From the NCBI RefSeq assembly GCF_029910215.1, contig NZ_CP110396.1:372001-436000 (forward strand): 64,000 bases of DNA. The letters are read 5' to 3'. The notes under the pieces were generated by a model. It was not told the origin of the DNA. It did no database searches and was given only the letters and a program-made list of their open reading frames with translations. This document shows positions 8,297-15,904 of the stretch, in pieces. How positions within the stretch are numbered: position 1 is the first letter of the stretch; the number at the start of each line of letters is the position of its first letter. This DNA comes from Paraburkholderia sp. D15 (lineage in GTDB: Bacteria > Pseudomonadota > Gammaproteobacteria > Burkholderiales > Burkholderiaceae). A program made the translations under genes and the position numbers.

Positions 8297-9616
8297 TCAC
8301 TTCGCCACCGCGCCCGCCGCCGTCCATTGCGGTTCGGGCAGCGGCTTCTCCGGGCTTCTCGCCAGCAGACACACCACGCCCGCGGCCACGATGTCGAACA
8401 CCGCGAGCACGACGAACAACGGGCTATAACCGATCTGCGTGACCAGCACGCCGAACAGCGCGGTGAACGCGGCCGCGCCCAGATAACCGGCCATGCCGCC
8501 CATGCCGGTCGCGGTCGCGACCTCGTTCTTGCCGAACATGTCGGAGGTGATCGCATACAGCGCACCCGACAAGGTCTGATGCGCGAATCCGCCGACGCAC
8601 AGCAGCGCGACCGCCGCATACGGACTCGCCACCAGCCCGACGCAGGCCGGGCCGATCATGCACAACGCGCCGACCACGAACACGAGCTTGCGCGACGTGA
8701 ACAGCGACACGTTCGCGTACTTGTGGAACAGCGGGCTCAGATAGCCGCCGAGCACGCAGCCGATATCCGCGGCGAGAAACGGCATCCACGCATACAGCGC
8801 GACCTCCTTCAGGTTCATGTGACGCTCGGTCATCATGTACAGCGGAATCCACGCGTTGAAGGTCTGCCATGCCGGTTCGGACAGAATGCGCGGAATGCCG
8901 ATCGCCCAGAAATCGCGGCTGCCGAGCATCGCGAACCAGCTGCGCTTCACGGCGCCCGCGCCGGCCTTGCTGGTATCACCGGCGTCGCTATGCTTCGCTT
9001 CCTGGCCGCTCAGGATGTACTCGCGCTCGGCATCGCCGAGCAGCTTCTGCTGACGCGGATGCTTGTAGAGCGCCATCCACAGCACGCTCCAGACGATCCC
9101 CGCGACGCCGACGATCACGAACGCCAGTTGCCATTCGCCATGCAGCAGCGCCCACACCACCAGCGGCGGCGCGAGCAGCGCGCCGATCGACGAGCCGATG
9201 TTGAACCAGCCGATCGCCACCGATCGTTCCTTGGCCGGAAACCACTCGCTGGTCGCCTTGACGCCGGCCGGAATGCCAGCCGCCTCGGCAATGCCGAGCA
9301 CGCCACGGAAAAACGCGAGGCTGCGCCAGCCGGTCGACCACGCCGCCGCCGCGCAGGCCAGCGACCACGCCAGCGCGAACGCCGCGAAGCCGAGCTTGGT
9401 GCCGACCGTGTCGAGCACGAAGCCCGCCACCGGTTGCATGAACGCGTAGCAGAGCTGCCAGGCGACCACCACGTGCGCGTACTGCGCGGTGGTGATGTTC
9501 AGATCCTTCATCAAGGTCGGCGCCGCGACCGAGAGCGTATTGCGCGCGAGGTAATTGATGATGAGTCCGGCCGCCACCAGGCTGACCATCCACCAGCGGA
9601 TGCCTTTGATCTTCAT
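8297..9616 (-). CDS. MFS transporter, hexuronate/hexarate type (ExuT-like)
   Basis: A 439-residue anion:cation symporter family member with 12 predicted helices. NYLARNTLSVAAPTLMKDL, FRGVLGIAEAAGIPAGVKATSEWFPAKERSVAIGWFNIGSSIGA and the KHPRQQKLL loop are characteristic of hexuronate-type carriers. ATG 9616 is preferred since GAGGAGA lies nine bases before it; an ATG 24 bases upstream would contain that site inside the gene. It is convergent with garR and preceded by a candidate promoter and two candidate operators (9703, 9828), so it appears co-regulated with the KGSA dehydrogenase. Substrate could be glucuronate, galacturonate or a hexarate. Confidence 0.8.
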   Translation of the reverse strand: MKIKGIRWWMVSLVAAGLIINYLARNTLSVAAPTLMKDLNITTAQYAHVVVAWQLCYAFMQPVAGFVLDTVGTKLGFAAFALAWSLACAAAAWSTGWRSLAFFRGVLGIAEAAGIPAGVKATSEWFPAKERSVAIGWFNIGSSIGALLAPPLVVWALLHGEWQLAFVIVGVAGIVWSVLWMALYKHPRQQKLLGDAEREYILSGQEAKHSDAGDTSKAGAGAVKRSWFAMLGSRDFWAIGIPRILSEPAWQTFNAWIPLYMMTERHMNLKEVALYAWMPFLAADIGCVLGGYLSPLFHKYANVSLFTSRKLVFVVGALCMIGPACVGLVASPYAAVALLCVGGFAHQTLSGALYAITSDMFGKNEVATATGMGGMAGYLGAAAFTALFGVLVTQIGYSPLFVVLAVFDIVAAGVVCLLARSPEKPLPEPQWTAAGAVAK

Positions 9617-9702
9617 GACTGCTGTCTCCTCGTGATCCATGAGCGCGCGAGCGGATCGGCGCGCGTCGCAACGGGCCGGAACGCCGCCTGCGATTCTGCG
9701 TA

Positions 9703-9746
9703 GTTGTACGATAACGTACTATTAACCACTTTAGATCGAGTTTCAA
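9703..9746 (-). promoter_or_regulatory. candidate promoter and operator of the ExuT-like gene
   Basis: On the minus strand TTGAAA (9746-9741) and TAATAG (9724-9719) are spaced by 16 bases, and GTTGTACGATAAC at 9703-9715 follows directly, overlapping the expected start of transcription. The 13-mer also contains the palindrome GTACG-ATAA-CGTAC (9706-9719). The -10 match is only moderate. Confidence 0.5.
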
Positions 9747-9827
9747 CCAAGTACTTACCCGGATACACCAAGTTGAAACGTCAAATTTCCTTTGATAAAC
9801 AACGAGATATAAAACCTCTTTTTATGT

Positions 9828-9840
9828 GACGTCGTACAAC
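9828..9840 (-). promoter_or_regulatory. second operator-like site in the divergent region
   Basis: GACGTCGTACAAC, on the minus strand GTTGTACGACGTC, shares its first nine bases with the 9703 site. It lies about 125 bases upstream of that site and 190 bases before the DUF2867 gene. The remainder of the 413-base region 9617-10029 is AT-rich between 9720 and 9860 and holds nothing else that I recognise. Confidence 0.4.
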
Positions 9841-10029
9841 ATAAAACGCTTGTTTTCCGCTCTATCTCGTTTCTCCCGATCCCAGGTCATGTCGCTCCGA
9901 TTCAAGACGACGGCCCTGCCCCGCGAGTAAACTGGGTGCGCCTGAAGCTTCAAAAGCTTGACCCGCTTCAACGGCATCGCTGCAACGGCACGAACTCATC
10001 CAACCGTTTTTCTGACACGGCACACCATC

Positions 10030-10569
10030 ATGTCCCACGCTCACAGCGCAGTGCTCAACGTCACCCTGCCCGCCGAATCGGCCGTCACCGGTCTGTACCA
10101 CGCGCCGGATCTCGCCGACGCCTTCGCGGTCCGCCTCCCCGACAATGCCATCGACGATCCCGAATTGCTCGCGCGCTTTCTGTTCGAGAATCAGGCGGGC
10201 TGGATCGGCAAGCTGATGGGGCTGCGCGACGCGATCGTCGGCCGGCTCGGGCTCAAGACGGCGCGCGAGTTGCGCACGCTAAGCTCGCCGGCGTCGCACG
10301 AGCGCGTCGACATCTTCAGGATCTATGCAAAGAGTGCGCGCGAGATCGTGCTCGGCGAGAACGACAGCCATCTGGACTTCCGGCTCTCGGTGCTGCAGCA
10401 GACCCGCGATGCGGGCGACGGCCAGTCGCGCTACCTGGTCTTCTCGACGGTCGTGCATTGTCACAACGGACTGGGCCGTTTCTATATTCTCGCGATCCGT
10501 CCGTTTCACCGGCTGGTGGTGCGCTCGTCGCTGCGCAGTGCGGCGCGGGTCGGCTGGCCGACCGTCTGA
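10030..10569 (+). CDS. DUF2867 domain protein
   Basis: A 179-residue protein that is almost entirely one DUF2867 domain: GKLMGLRDAIVGRLGLK, the strongly conserved REIVLGENDSHLDFRLSV and the C-terminal VVHCHNGLGRFYILAIRPFHRLVV. The fold is START/SRPBCC-like in some descriptions and the biochemical role is unknown. ATG 10030 is chosen because the conserved domain begins soon after; an in-frame ATG at 9958 would add 24 residues without family support, and neither has a strong ribosome site. No operon partner: the next gene is convergent. Confidence 0.8.
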   Translation: MSHAHSAVLNVTLPAESAVTGLYHAPDLADAFAVRLPDNAIDDPELLARFLFENQAGWIGKLMGLRDAIVGRLGLKTARELRTLSSPASHERVDIFRIYAKSAREIVLGENDSHLDFRLSVLQQTRDAGDGQSRYLVFSTVVHCHNGLGRFYILAIRPFHRLVVRSSLRSAARVGWPTV

Positions 10570-10627
10570 GCGCCGAGCGCCGCCACCGCGCGGCGGCCCA
10601 CACCGGCGCCGCCGCGCGCGCCCGACC

Positions 10628-11449
10628 CTAGCCGCCGATAAACGCCAGCAAGTCCGCATTCACCTTGTCGGCCTCGACGGTGCACATCCCATGCTGGCCG
10701 CCAGGATAGACCTTGAGCGTCGCGTCCTTCACGATCTTCGCGGTCTGCCGGCCGGCCGCGTCGATCGGCACGATCTGGTCGTCGTCGCCATGCAGCACGA
10801 GCGTCGGCACGTCGATCTTCTTCAGGTCTTCCGTGTAGTCGACTTCGGAGAACTGCTTGACGCAGTCGTACAGCCCCTTGATCGAGCCGGCCATGCCCTG
10901 CAGCCAGAACGAATCGATCACCCCTTGCGACGGTTTCGCGCCCTCCCGGTTATAGCCGTAGAACGGCACCGCCAGGTCCTTGAAAAACTGCGAACGGTCG
11001 TCGGCCACGCCCTTGCGGATTCCGTCGAACACGTCGATCGGCAAGCCGCCGGGATTGGCCTCGGTCTTCAGCATCAACGGCGGCACCGCGCCGATCAGCA
11101 CCGCCTTCGCCACCCGCTGCGTGCCGTGCCGGCCGATGTAATGCGCGACCTCGCCGCCGCCGGTCGAATGGCCGACCAGGGTCGCGTCCTTCAGGTCGAG
11201 ATGTTCGATCAGCGCGGCCAGGTCGTCGGCGTAGGTGTCCATGTCGTTGCCGTCCCACGGCTGCGACGAGCGGCCATGACCACGCCGGTCGTGCGCGATC
11301 ACGCGAAAGCCCTTGCTGCCGAGAAACAGCATCTGCGCGTCCCACGCGTCGGCCGACAGCGGCCAGCCGTGCGAGAACACGACGGGGCGTCCCTTGCCCC
11401 AGTCCTTGTAGTAGATCTCCGTACCGTCTTTCGTCTTGATCGTGCTCAT
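10628..11449 (-). CDS. alpha/beta hydrolase, non-heme chloroperoxidase type
   Basis: A 273-residue hydrolase. The oxyanion region is [13 protein letters not shown], the nucleophile elbow GHSTGGGE (Ser about residue 97), the acid lies in [10 protein letters not shown] and the catalytic His in GGQHGMCT near the C-terminus. [25 protein letters not shown] is characteristic of cofactor-free haloperoxidases, which are perhydrolases/esterases in practice. No signal peptide is present, so it is cytoplasmic. A ribosome site (CAGGAG) precedes the ATG. It stands alone, divergent from the cytochrome bd operon with 467 bases between them. Confidence 0.88.
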   Translation of the reverse strand: MSTIKTKDGTEIYYKDWGKGRPVVFSHGWPLSADAWDAQMLFLGSKGFRVIAHDRRGHGRSSQPWDGNDMDTYADDLAALIEHLDLKDATLVGHSTGGGEVAHYIGRHGTQRVAKAVLIGAVPPLMLKTEANPGGLPIDVFDGIRKGVADDRSQFFKDLAVPFYGYNREGAKPSQGVIDSFWLQGMAGSIKGLYDCVKQFSEVDYTEDLKKIDVPTLVLHGDDDQIVPIDAAGRQTAKIVKDATLKVYPGGQHGMCTVEADKVNADLLAFIGG

Positions 11450-11724
11450 CTGCTGACTCCTGGTGGTTGAAGTCTGCCGCGCGCGGCAGGGGGATGAAGC
11501 GTGCTCATGGTGGGGACAAACGGACGCACAGATTACTTCACTTACCAGCGCAAAGTCGTGTCAGGCCGCTTTATTGCCGGATGACGACGAACCGCTTCGC
11601 GCGCCGCGCTTCCTTTCGATCGAATGCCTGCGCCAGCACCGCGGCGCTCTGTTGCAGCGCGGTCGATTGCCGCAGCTTCGCCGTGGGTGCGACAAAACGC
11701 GCACCACCACGCATCCGGAAAAAC

Positions 11725-11764
11725 TTGATACCTATCAATACGTTGCCATATCAAAATTAATAAT
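11725..11764 (+). promoter_or_regulatory. ANR/FNR box and -10 region of the cytochrome bd operon
   Basis: TTGATACCTATCAA (11725-11738) is a perfect FNR/ANR consensus, TTGAT-N4-ATCAA. An AT-rich -10-like element (TTAATAAT, 11757-11764) follows so that the box centre would be about 40 bases before the transcription start, the classical activating position. The leader would be near 145 bases. The rest of 11450-11916 holds no supportable gene. Confidence 0.8.
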
Positions 11765-11916
11765 CGCCGTAAAACAAGGCGGTTTTTTGACGCACGTCGC
11801 GCCGCAGCAAAACGGCCACCTATCCCCTACGCTTGCGCCATCTGCCCACACGCAGTGCGCACCGACAACGGTCGACGCGCGTAGTCCGCACCCGCGGTCC
11901 TCACGCCAACACAATC

Positions 11917-13326
11917 ATGACCTCCGCTCTATCGGCATTCGATCTCGCCCGCATCCAGTTTGCGTTCACCGTCTCGTTTCACATCGTGTTTCCGGCGCTC
12001 AGCATCGGCCTCGCCAGCTTCATCGCCGTGCTCGAATGGCGCTGGCTGAAAACCGGCAAGGCGTACTACAAAGATCTTTGTCTGTTCTGGTCGAAGATCT
12101 TCGCCGTGGCCTTCGGCATGGGCGTCGTCTCCGGCGTCGTGATGAGCTATCAGTTCGGCACCAACTGGTCGGGCTTCTCCAGCTTCGCCGGCCCCGTCAC
12201 CGGTCCGTTGCTGATGTACGAAGTGATGACCGCGTTCTTCCTCGAAGCGGGCTTCCTCGGCATCATGCTGTTCGGCTGGCAGCGCGTGAGCCCGCGCGCC
12301 CACTTCGGCGCCACGCTGATGGTGGCGATCGGCACGCTGATCTCGACCTTCTGGATTCTCGCCTCCAATAGCTGGATGCAAACGCCGCAAGGCTTCGAAG
12401 TCGTGAACGGCCGCGTCGTGCCGCTCGACTGGTTCAAGATCATTTTCAATCCGTCGTTCCCGTACCGGCTCGCGCACATGGCGCTGGCGGCGTTCATCGT
12501 CGCGGGACTGGTGGTCGCGGCGGTCGGTGCATGGCATCTGCTGCGCGGACGGCGCGATCCGGCCGTCAGGAAGATGTTCTCCATGTCGCTGTGGCTGCTG
12601 CTGGTTCTCACGCCGGTGCAGGCATTCGTCGGCGATCAGCACGGCCTGAATACGCGCGAATATCAGCCGGCCAAGATCGCGGCGATCGAAGGCCTGTGGG
12701 ACACCGAAAAAGGCGGCACCGCGCTGAACCTGTTCGGCCTGCCCGACATGAAAGCGGAAACCACGCGCTACGCGGTGTCGATCCCGCACCTCGGCAGCCT
12801 GATCCTCACGCATAGCTGGGACGGCGAAATCCGCGGTCTCAAGGAATTCCCGCCGCAGGACCGGCCGAACGCGCCGGTGGTGTTCTGGAGCTTTCGCATC
12901 ATGGCCGGGCTCGGCGTGCTGATGATCGTGATGTCGCTGGCCGGCTGGGCGTTGCGACGCCGCGAGCGGCTGTTCGAATCGAAGCTGTTCCAGCGCTTCG
13001 TGCTGGCGATGGGGCCGACCGGCTTCATCACGCTGCTGGCCGGCTGGGTCACGACGGAAGCGGGCCGTCAGCCGTGGGTCGTGTATGGCGTGATGCGCAC
13101 CTCGCAGGCGGTGTCGCCACTGAGCGCGCAGCAGGTCGGCATTTCGCTGATGGCCTTCGTGGTCGTGTACTTCCTCGTGTTCGGCACCGGCATCTACTAC
13201 ATGCTCAAGCTGATGCGCTCGGGTCCGGCGCTGCCGGGCACGACGCCGCACGGCGTGCCGCAGCCGGGGCCGAACCAGACCGCGCGCCGCCCGCTCTCCG
13301 CCGTCGATCAGATGATCGACGCCTGA
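11917..13326 (+). CDS. cioA: cytochrome bd-type (CIO) quinol oxidase subunit I
   Basis: A 469-residue membrane subunit that oxidises quinol and carries hemes. The first helix has FTVSFHIVFPALSIGLASF with the heme-ligand His at residue 22; GMGVVSGVVMSYQFGTNW, FLEAGFLGIMLFGW and FIVASL-like helices follow, and the quinol loop around residues 225-310 is short, as in cyanide-insensitive oxidases rather than the long-loop E. coli form. ATG 11917 is used because homology starts there; the open frame extends further upstream without family similarity. The ANR box predicts induction at low oxygen. cioB and a small third gene follow. Confidence 0.93.
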   Translation: MTSALSAFDLARIQFAFTVSFHIVFPALSIGLASFIAVLEWRWLKTGKAYYKDLCLFWSKIFAVAFGMGVVSGVVMSYQFGTNWSGFSSFAGPVTGPLLMYEVMTAFFLEAGFLGIMLFGWQRVSPRAHFGATLMVAIGTLISTFWILASNSWMQTPQGFEVVNGRVVPLDWFKIIFNPSFPYRLAHMALAAFIVAGLVVAAVGAWHLLRGRRDPAVRKMFSMSLWLLLVLTPVQAFVGDQHGLNTREYQPAKIAAIEGLWDTEKGGTALNLFGLPDMKAETTRYAVSIPHLGSLILTHSWDGEIRGLKEFPPQDRPNAPVVFWSFRIMAGLGVLMIVMSLAGWALRRRERLFESKLFQRFVLAMGPTGFITLLAGWVTTEAGRQPWVVYGVMRTSQAVSPLSAQQVGISLMAFVVVYFLVFGTGIYYMLKLMRSGPALPGTTPHGVPQPGPNQTARRPLSAVDQMIDA

Positions 13327-13391
13327 GCCGCCGCCCGCTCCTCATCCACCCTTCCTCATTGGCCGTCAGCCAGTAAAAAGCGAGAAACGAA

Positions 13392-14396
13392 ATGGACGTA
13401 ACCGTCGTGTGGGCCGCGATCATCGCGCTGGGCCTGTTCCTGTATGTGGTGCTGGACGGCTTCGATCTGGGCATCGGCATCGTCTTCCCGTTCTTTCCCG
13501 ATGAAAAGGAACGCGATCTGATGATGAACACCGTCGCGCCGGTCTGGGACGGCAACGAAACCTGGCTGGTGCTCGGCGGCGCCGGTTTGTTCGCGGTGTT
13601 TCCCGCGGTGTATTCCACCGTGCTGTCCGCGCTCTATCTGCCGCTGATCTTCATGCTGGTGTGTCTGATCTTTCGCGGCGTGTCGTTCGAAATCCGCGCG
13701 AAGGCCAATCGCACCCGTCATATGTGGGACCTGGCGTTCATCGGCGGCTCTGCGGGCGCGACGTTTTTCCAGGGCATCGCGCTGGGCGCATTCCTGCAGG
13801 GCATTCCGGTCGTCGACGGCGTCTATGCCGGCGACGCGTTCGGCTGGCTCACGCCGTTCAGCCTGCTGACGGGGCTCGGGCTCGTCGTGACGTACGCGCT
13901 GCTCGGCTGCTGCTGGCTGGTCGCGAAGACCGAGGGCGATCTGCAACGCCGGCTGCATCGCGTGGTATGGCCGTTGACGGTGGTGCTGCTCGGCTTCATC
14001 GCGCTGGTCAGCCTGTGGACGCCGCTGCAGGACCCGAACATCGCGCAACGCTGGTTCCACGACAATCTGTTTTACCGTCTGCTGCCGGTGCCTTTCCTGG
14101 TGGCGGTCTGCGCATTCTTCATGCGCCGCGCGGTGCGCGAGCGGCATCACAACACGCCGTTCGCGCTGGCGCTGCTGCTGGTGCTGCTCGGCTACGCGGG
14201 GCTGCTCGTGAGTCTGTACCCGTACGCGATTCCGTCGAGCATGACGCTGTGGGAAGCAGCCGCCCCGCGTTCGAGCCAGATGTTCACGCTGGTCGGCGCG
14301 GCGGTGATTCTGCCGGTCATCGTCGCCTATACGACGATGGGTTATTGGGTCTTTCGCGGCAAGGTGCGTCATGGCGACCAACATCACTATCACTAA
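13392..14396 (+). CDS. cioB: cytochrome bd-type (CIO) quinol oxidase subunit II
   Basis: A 334-residue partner of CioA with eight or so predicted helices. The start MDVTVVWAAIIALGLFLYVVLDGFDLGIGI, the VAPVWDGNETWLVLGG segment and FRGVSFEIRAKA are family hallmarks. It lies 65 bases after cioA with GAGAAACGAA before the ATG, and it overlaps the next small gene by 26 bases, so translation of the two is probably coupled. Confidence 0.93.
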   Translation: MDVTVVWAAIIALGLFLYVVLDGFDLGIGIVFPFFPDEKERDLMMNTVAPVWDGNETWLVLGGAGLFAVFPAVYSTVLSALYLPLIFMLVCLIFRGVSFEIRAKANRTRHMWDLAFIGGSAGATFFQGIALGAFLQGIPVVDGVYAGDAFGWLTPFSLLTGLGLVVTYALLGCCWLVAKTEGDLQRRLHRVVWPLTVVLLGFIALVSLWTPLQDPNIAQRWFHDNLFYRLLPVPFLVAVCAFFMRRAVRERHHNTPFALALLLVLLGYAGLLVSLYPYAIPSSMTLWEAAAPRSSQMFTLVGAAVILPVIVAYTTMGYWVFRGKVRHGDQHHYH

Positions 14397-14622
14397 GCGC
14401 CTGCGCGGCGGCGTAGACGACGGCGGCGAGCCCGTCACGAGGAAAGCCAGGGCGAAGGCAAACACGAACGCGAACGCAGCGTCGAGCGCCTCGGCCGGCG
14501 CGCGCAGACTGCCCGGCTGGCTATGGTTCATCGCGCTGTGGTGCTTCGGCGTGGGCTCGGCGATGTCGCTCGGTTTCGCGTTCAAGCTCCTGATGAATGC
14601 GACCTTGTTCGCGGTGAAATAG
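14371..14622 (+). CDS. small DUF2474-like single-helix subunit of the bd oxidase
   Basis: An 83-residue protein. Residues 1-45 are basic, Ala- and Asn-rich and cytoplasmic by the positive-inside rule; a single membrane helix covers about 49-75 (LPGWLWFIALWCFGVGSAMSLGFAFKLLM). Small single-helix proteins encoded after cydAB or cioAB (CydX, DUF2474) stabilise the oxidase, and the WFIALWC/GV pattern fits DUF2474. The N-terminal extension of about 45 residues is longer than usual for the family. It overlaps cioB by 26 bases in another frame. Confidence 0.7.
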   Translation: MATNITITKRLRGGVDDGGEPVTRKARAKANTNANAASSASAGARRLPGWLWFIALWCFGVGSAMSLGFAFKLLMNATLFAVK

Positions 14623-15006
14623 CGGCTTGTCTTCACCGGTTCGATATGGGTTTGTCACCGCGTCGAACCGAGGCGCATAACTTGCAGTATCCGGTGCGCG
14701 CGGCTTAAAAATCGCTTCGAACCGCTCGTCTACGTAGGAAGCCGACGCCGGTGCGCGGGGAGACCAACCGGACACAGCGCGCGGCGCGGGGGCAATCAGC
14801 CGGCGCTCGCCGCGCGCGGCAGGCGGGCGGCGAGCGCGAACGGCGGTACAAGATGCCACTCACCCGCCACTCACCCGCCATGCAGCCGCCGGCGGGCTTA
14901 TGATCGCGGGGTAGCCGGCAATGAGGCGATGCACGACCCGAGAAGCACAACGAGCGCCGACCACGGCGGCAGTCCCCCACGCGCAGGCCTGACTCGCGGA
15001 GACATC
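14623..15006. other. intergenic region before the response regulator
   Basis: 384 bases without a supportable gene. It contains two adjacent copies of the 11-mer CCACTCACCCG (14856-14877) and no clear promoter consensus. The response regulator ribosome site (GCGGAG) is at its end. Confidence 0.5.
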
Positions 15007-15819
15007 ATGAAGTTTCTTGTGGCCGACGACCATGAACTGATCCGCCAGGGCGTCAAAGGCATGCTGCGCGGTCTCGATCCCGACGCCCAGTTCGACGAAG
15101 CCGACAGTTGGGAAACCCTCGCCACCGCCGCGCGTCCCGACGCCGATCACGATCTGGCGATCGTCGATCTGCATATGCCGGGGATGAGCGGCGCGTCGTC
15201 GCTGGACATGTTGTTGAAGGCGAATCCCGCGCTGCCGGTGGTCGTGCTCTCCGCCGAGGAATCGCCGGACGAAATGCGCGCGGTGCTGGCCGCCGGCGCA
15301 CTCGGTTTCGTGCCGAAGCGTCAGCCCGCCAGCGTGATGCTCAAGGCGATCGAACTGGTGTTGTCGGGCGGCGCGTACGTGCCGATGGAAGCGCTGAGTC
15401 TGCTCGGCGCAAGAGAAACCGCGACGACGGGTTCCATGCAGTCCGGGCCGCAAGGCGCGACGGCGGACCGGGTCGCGCAAGGGCTGGCGACGCCATCCGC
15501 TCAGGCCACGCAGACCAACCCGGCGGCGCTGACGGCCACGTCGCTGTCATCGCCCTCGCCCAGCAGTCCGGTCGAACCGGTTCCGTCACTGCAGCCGCAT
15601 CAACGGCACTTGCTGGAAAACCTGTCGCCGCGTCAGCAGGACATCATGCGGCTCGTGCATCGCGGCTGGACCAACAAGATGATCGCGCGCGATCTCGGCG
15701 TCGCCGAAGGCACGGTGAAGGTGCATCTATCGGTGATCTTTCGCGCGCTCGGCGTGCACAACCGTTCGACCGCGATCGCGGTGATCAACGGCTGGCTGGA
15801 AGCGGGAAAAACGCTGTAG
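15007..15819 (+). CDS. NarL/LuxR-family response regulator
   Basis: A 270-residue regulator. The receiver domain (1-125) has acidic residues D7/D8, phosphoacceptor D54 in AIVDLHMPGM and the conserved Lys in FVPKRQP. The LuxR-type helix-turn-helix covers about 206-265 (LSPRQQDIMRLVHRGWTNKMIARDLGVAEGTVKVHLSVIFRALGV). Between them is an unusually long Ala/Thr/Ser-rich linker of roughly 65-70 residues, where family members normally have about 20. ATG 15007 starts exactly at the receiver fold. The gene faces the hybrid kinase gene convergently, which makes that kinase the obvious candidate partner. Confidence 0.9.
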   Translation: MKFLVADDHELIRQGVKGMLRGLDPDAQFDEADSWETLATAARPDADHDLAIVDLHMPGMSGASSLDMLLKANPALPVVVLSAEESPDEMRAVLAAGALGFVPKRQPASVMLKAIELVLSGGAYVPMEALSLLGARETATTGSMQSGPQGATADRVAQGLATPSAQATQTNPAALTATSLSSPSPSSPVEPVPSLQPHQRHLLENLSPRQQDIMRLVHRGWTNKMIARDLGVAEGTVKVHLSVIFRALGVHNRSTAIAVINGWLEAGKTL

Positions 15820-15820
15820 C

Positions 15821-15888
15821 GGCGTCGGCTTCTGCGTCGCTTCTGCGTTACTTCGGCGTCGGCTTCTGCGTCGCTTCTGCGTTACTTC
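15821..15888. repeat. 34-base tandem duplication between convergent genes
   Basis: Two identical 34-base units (15821-15854 and 15855-15888) lie end to end between the response regulator stop and the kinase stop, followed by the beginning of a third diverging copy. Each unit itself contains TCTGCGT twice. No terminator-like T run is present. Confidence 0.9.
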
Positions 15889-15904
15889 GGCGCCCACTTC
15901 ATCA

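Noticed and set aside
11463..11916. Several short plus-strand frames before cioA
   Set aside because: They overlap the ANR box or its leader and look unlike any protein family; the region is better explained as promoter.
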